From Bacteroidales bacterium (GTDB lineage: Bacteria; Bacteroidota; Bacteroidia; Bacteroidales; UBA932), in the NCBI GenBank assembly GCA_017958765.1, contig JAGDBY010000124.1:1-9351 (forward strand): a stretch of 9,351 nucleotides of DNA, written 5' to 3'. Below, in pieces: positions 6,899 to 9,351 of the stretch. The notes under the pieces are model-generated. The model was not told the DNA's origin and made no database searches. It saw only the letters and a list, made by a program, of their open reading frames with translations. Position 1 is the first letter of the stretch. The number at the start of each line of letters is the position of its first letter. Position numbers and translations under genes: made by a program.

Positions 6899-8434
6899 TT
6901 AATAAAATGATTTTAATCTATCAAGATTTCGAAATTGCACCGCTTCGGAGATGCATCTGTAATCTATTGATTCTAATCCTTCTAAGTCCGCAATAGTTCT
7001 GGCTAATTTTAAAATTCTGCTGTAGGCTCTGGCAGAGAGCTGCAGCTTGTCAATCAGATTGGCCAGAAAAGTTCTCTCGGCAGGAGAGATTTGGCAGTAT
7101 TTCGCAATGAGGGGAGCGGTCATTCTCGCATTTGTGAAGATCGCCTCTCCCTTGAACCGTTCCTGCTGGATAATCCTGGCCTTTGTAACCCTCCGGGCGA
7201 TAACGCTGCTGGACTCTTCCTTGCCGCTGTCGGTAAGATTCTCCGAAGAGACTCTCTCTACGAAGATGTGCATGTCGATTCTGTCGAGAAGAGGGCCTGA
7301 TATCCTTGACAGATAGCTGCTTATCATCGCCTGAGAACAGCTGCACCTCTGAGACTTGTCTCCGTAATAGCCGCAGGGGCAGGGGTTCATCGAGGCTACC
7401 AGCATAAAGGAGCACGGGAACTCTGCCTTGTACCTGGCTCTGGAGATGGTGATTCTCCCCTCCTCAAGAGGCTGGCGGAGCATATCCAGGGTGAGTTTGC
7501 TGAATTGGGCTATTTCATCGAGATAGAGAACCCCGTTGTGGGCAAGCGAGATCTCCCCCGGCAGGACGTCGTGCCCTCCTCCGAGAAGGGAGACTTTGCT
7601 GGCTGAATTGTGCGGGGCGCGGAAAGGCCTCTCTTTCATCAGTCCGTAAAAGCCTATCGATTCTCCCGATACAGAATAGATTTTACTGGTCTCGATCGAC
7701 TCTTCGCGGGTCATCGGAGGGAGAATGGACGGCAGACAGCTCGCCATCAGGCTTTTTCCGCAGCCGGGGCTCCCTATCAGGATAATATTGTGGCCTCCCG
7801 CAGCAGCAATTTCGAGCCCTCTTTTGGCCAGATACTGCCCTTTGACATCTGCAAAATCGCCTCTCGGAAGTATTTCTGAAGCCTCCGGAGAATTCTCCCT
7901 GCTCACTTTCAGACGGGAGACCTCGCTCTCCCCCCGGATGATCTCCAGCACATCGGAGAGATTGGCGACACCGTACTTGTCAACACCCTCTATGTCTACC
8001 GCTTCACAGGCCGAGGCGGCCGGGAATATGCATCCTTTGAAGCCCTCCTTCGCGGCGTGATCCGCAATGGGCAGAGTCCCTGTCACGGGGCGGATACTTC
8101 CGTCAAGCGCCAACTCGCCCATCATCAGGTATTTATCCAGATCTACAGCCTCTATCTGCTCCGAAGCGCAGAGCAGCGCCACGGTGATTGCCAGGTCATA
8201 TGAACTGCCTGACTTCTTGATGTCCGCAGGGGCCAGGTTTATAACTATCTTCTTCCCCGGGATGCGGAATCCGTAACTGCGGATTGCAGTCAGAACACGG
8301 GTCAGACTCTCTCTTACAGCATTGTCGGGTAGTCCGACAATCATTATACCGATACCGTTGGAAATATCCACCTCAACGGTAATTGTCACAACTGACAGTC
8401 CTACACAGGTGGCCGAATAAGTTTTGCAAAGCAT
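6899..8434 (-). CDS. YifB/ComM family Mg-chelatase-like AAA+ ATPase
   Basis: A 511-residue protein of the usual family length. Residues 1-170 form the Lon-like (ChlI-type) N-terminal domain, including the IVGLPDNAVRES segment (32-44). The AAA+ core carries Walker A GSPGCGKS (221-228), FRAPHNSAS (271-279), Walker B VLYLDEIA (302-309), sensor Asn350 and the LLDRID arginine motif (382-387). A cysteine cluster (Cys352, Cys354, Cys364, Cys366) may bind zinc. The C-terminal SARAYSRILKLARTIADL helix (467-484) is typical of the family. In Vibrio cholerae, ComM is a hexameric helicase that promotes branch migration during natural transformation; the role in Bacteroidota is not established. The start is firm because MLxKT is how related proteins begin. 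The start codon lies inside an inverted repeat that also overlaps a promoter-like box, leaving almost no leader. Confidence 0.95.
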   Translation of the reverse strand: MLCKTYSATCVGLSVVTITVEVDISNGIGIMIVGLPDNAVRESLTRVLTAIRSYGFRIPGKKIVINLAPADIKKSGSSYDLAITVALLCASEQIEAVDLDKYLMMGELALDGSIRPVTGTLPIADHAAKEGFKGCIFPAASACEAVDIEGVDKYGVANLSDVLEIIRGESEVSRLKVSRENSPEASEILPRGDFADVKGQYLAKRGLEIAAAGGHNIILIGSPGCGKSLMASCLPSILPPMTREESIETSKIYSVSGESIGFYGLMKERPFRAPHNSASKVSLLGGGHDVLPGEISLAHNGVLYLDEIAQFSKLTLDMLRQPLEEGRITISRARYKAEFPCSFMLVASMNPCPCGYYGDKSQRCSCSQAMISSYLSRISGPLLDRIDMHIFVERVSSENLTDSGKEESSSVIARRVTKARIIQQERFKGEAIFTNARMTAPLIAKYCQISPAERTFLANLIDKLQLSARAYSRILKLARTIADLEGLESIDYRCISEAVQFRNLDRLKSFY

Positions 8435-8451
8435 TTTTTATTTGCAAAACT
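8420..8451. repeat. 11-bp perfect inverted repeat spanning the yifB start codon
   Basis: AGTTTTGCAAA (8420-8430) and TTTGCAAAACT (8441-8451) are exact reverse complements separated by ten bases. One arm covers yifB codons 2-5, the start codon lies in the spacer, and the other arm overlaps the putative -7 box. Each arm contains the small palindrome TTTGCAAA. The symmetry suggests a dimeric regulator site or an mRNA hairpin hiding the start. Confidence 0.7.
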
Positions 8452-8452
8452 A
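8445..8452 (-). promoter_or_regulatory. Putative Bacteroidota -7 promoter box of yifB
   Basis: The minus strand reads TAGTTTTG, an exact match to TAnnTTTG, with a T-rich stretch but no clear TTTG about 20 bases upstream. Transcription would start near 8440, only about five bases before the ATG at 8434, implying a nearly leaderless mRNA. It lies just downstream of the terminator of the preceding gene, where a new promoter is needed. Confidence 0.5.
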
Positions 8453-8461
8453 TCCGGCGTC

Positions 8462-8496
8462 GGAATAAAATAAAAAGCGGTGCCGGGGGCATCGCT
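8462..8496 (-). terminator. Intrinsic terminator after the outer-membrane beta-barrel gene
   Basis: AGCGGTGCC (8476-8484) pairs with GGCATCGCT (8488-8496), nine base pairs with one G-T wobble around a GGG loop. On the minus strand it is followed by a T-rich tract (8475-8462). It lies about 50 bases past the stop of the beta-barrel gene and separates it from yifB. The rest of the gap, 8497-8548, is A/T-rich and I see nothing else in it. Confidence 0.82.
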
Positions 8497-8548
8497 CATT
8501 ATTCTCTTTTTCTAAAATGGTATTTCTTTTTTCAGAATCGTAACGCTC

Positions 8549-9351
8549 TTAGAACGGGCGGTTTACATAGAATCTGAAGCCTGCCGACAGACCGAAGCTG
8601 AACGGCTGATTGGTGTGAAGACTGATCGGCTGATGGGTATTGAAGAAGTAGTTGGCCGTAGGCTCAACATACAGTCCGAATACCGGAACCGGTCTCCATT
8701 CAGCGCCCACACCTGCATTGACTGAGAGCTGAACCCCTTTGATGCCGTTCTCATTCACCTCCTGACTGCCGTAAACATATCTCTGGTGCAAACCTTTGTC
8801 CGCCTCAAAACCGGCCTTGGCATATACGCTGAACGGCCCTGCCTTGATGAATCTGTAATAGCCGTCCAATGAGAGGCCCAGATAGTGGAGCTGCATAGAA
8901 GTCCTCCTGTATCCCACTTTGTTGACGTAAGCGTCGAAAGAGGTCTCCAGATAAGAATAATTCAGTCCGATACCGAGCGAGAATCTGTCCGTCAGGTCGA
9001 CTACACCGTTGATACCGAAGACTATAGGCAATGAGTATTGGCTCTTGTCAATCTGCTCAATGATCAGAGAATTGGACTCGCTGGATGTAAGATTAGCCGA
9101 GAACATAGGGGCTGCACCTGAAGAGCCGCCTGCACTGAGTGCCGGAAGGGCGCTTGCCAGCACGCCTATATTGAAACCGCGTGACGGAGTCTCCTTACGG
9201 ACTTGCTCTGTGACGGTTATATCTCTGATATCAGGACGCTCATACTGATTGTATCTGCTTTCAGCGGGAACAGGCTTAACCTCGGGAGCCTGCCCGGCTA
9301 CCTCAGGGGCTGCCTTAGGAGCTTCAGTGACCGTGACAGTCTCAGGAATCA
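8549..9351 (-). CDS. Outer-membrane beta-barrel protein with Pro/Glu-rich linker (N terminus beyond window)
   Basis: The frame stays open from the stop at 8549 to the window edge, so about 267 C-terminal residues are visible; a GTG at 9163 lies inside the protein and is not its start. The first visible part (about bases 9351-9270) is a low-complexity linker rich in Pro, Ala, Glu and Val. A short RYNQYERPDIRDITVTEQ segment comes next, then a barrel of about 210 residues with alternating aromatic/hydrophobic strands (LGIGLNYSYLE, LYVEPTANYFF, FGLSAGFRFYV). It ends in phenylalanine, the usual terminal signal for outer-membrane barrel assembly. This resembles the OMP_b-brl type of domain. In Bacteroidales, similar proteins often have an N-terminal cytoplasmic segment and one transmembrane helix and sit beside an ECF sigma factor gene; that portion would lie outside the window and cannot be confirmed. 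The cargo or ligand is unknown. A terminator follows the stop. Confidence 0.8.
   Translation of the reverse strand, partial: IPETVTVTEAPKAAPEVAGQAPEVKPVPAESRYNQYERPDIRDITVTEQVRKETPSRGFNIGVLASALPALSAGGSSGAAPMFSANLTSSESNSLIIEQIDKSQYSLPIVFGINGVVDLTDRFSLGIGLNYSYLETSFDAYVNKVGYRRTSMQLHYLGLSLDGYYRFIKAGPFSVYAKAGFEADKGLHQRYVYGSQEVNENGIKGVQLSVNAGVGAEWRPVPVFGLYVEPTANYFFNTHQPISLHTNQPFSFGLSAGFRFYVNRPF

Noticed and set aside
9161..9163. GTG at 9163 as the start of the beta-barrel protein
   Set aside because: The same frame continues open to the window edge with a plausible linker, so the real start is outside.

Overview
The window looks like a chromosomal piece of a Bacteroidota genome, most likely order Bacteroidales. 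The reasons are the families present (a secreted S9 prolyl-oligopeptidase-type peptidase, secreted M14 carboxypeptidases with Asp-rich calcium loops, a Pro/Glu-linker plus outer-membrane beta-barrel protein). Two TAnnTTTG -7 promoter boxes and A/T-rich leaders mostly without Shine-Dalgarno sequences point the same way. No genus-level call is justified. I see no rRNA, tRNA, CRISPR array, insertion sequence or phage gene. The genes are densely packed and the longest non-coding gap is about 114 bases.

Layout, left to right. (1) On the + strand, the C-terminal part of a YfcE-type metallophosphoesterase (1-291) is followed after 27 bases by a complete secreted S9 serine peptidase (319-2706). (2) A bidirectional hairpin terminator (2726-2751) separates this unit from a minus-strand block. 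(3) On the minus strand, read right to left, come an outer-membrane beta-barrel protein cut by the window edge (8549-9351), a terminator, yifB/comM-type AAA ATPase (6899-8434), two tandem secreted M14 metallocarboxypeptidases (5103-6854 and 3258-5087), a strong terminator (3201-3235) and tsaE (2759-3172).

How the genes relate: tsaE (tRNA t6A synthesis) and yifB (branch-migration helicase family) are housekeeping-type genes with no evident link to each other. The S9 peptidase and the two M14 carboxypeptidases all carry export signals. Together they could trim extracytoplasmic peptides from both ends, but they lie on opposite strands in separate transcription units, so a shared pathway is only an inference. 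The two M14 genes are probably co-transcribed, with 15 bases between them.

I did not find a clear new multi-gene system. The features most worth a second look are regulatory or mechanistic: an unusually perfect Shine-Dalgarno sequence in the gap between the M14 paralogues, an 11-bp inverted repeat overlapping both the yifB start codon and its putative promoter, and an S9 peptidase that keeps the catalytic triad but lacks the double-glutamate motif typical of true dipeptidyl peptidases.
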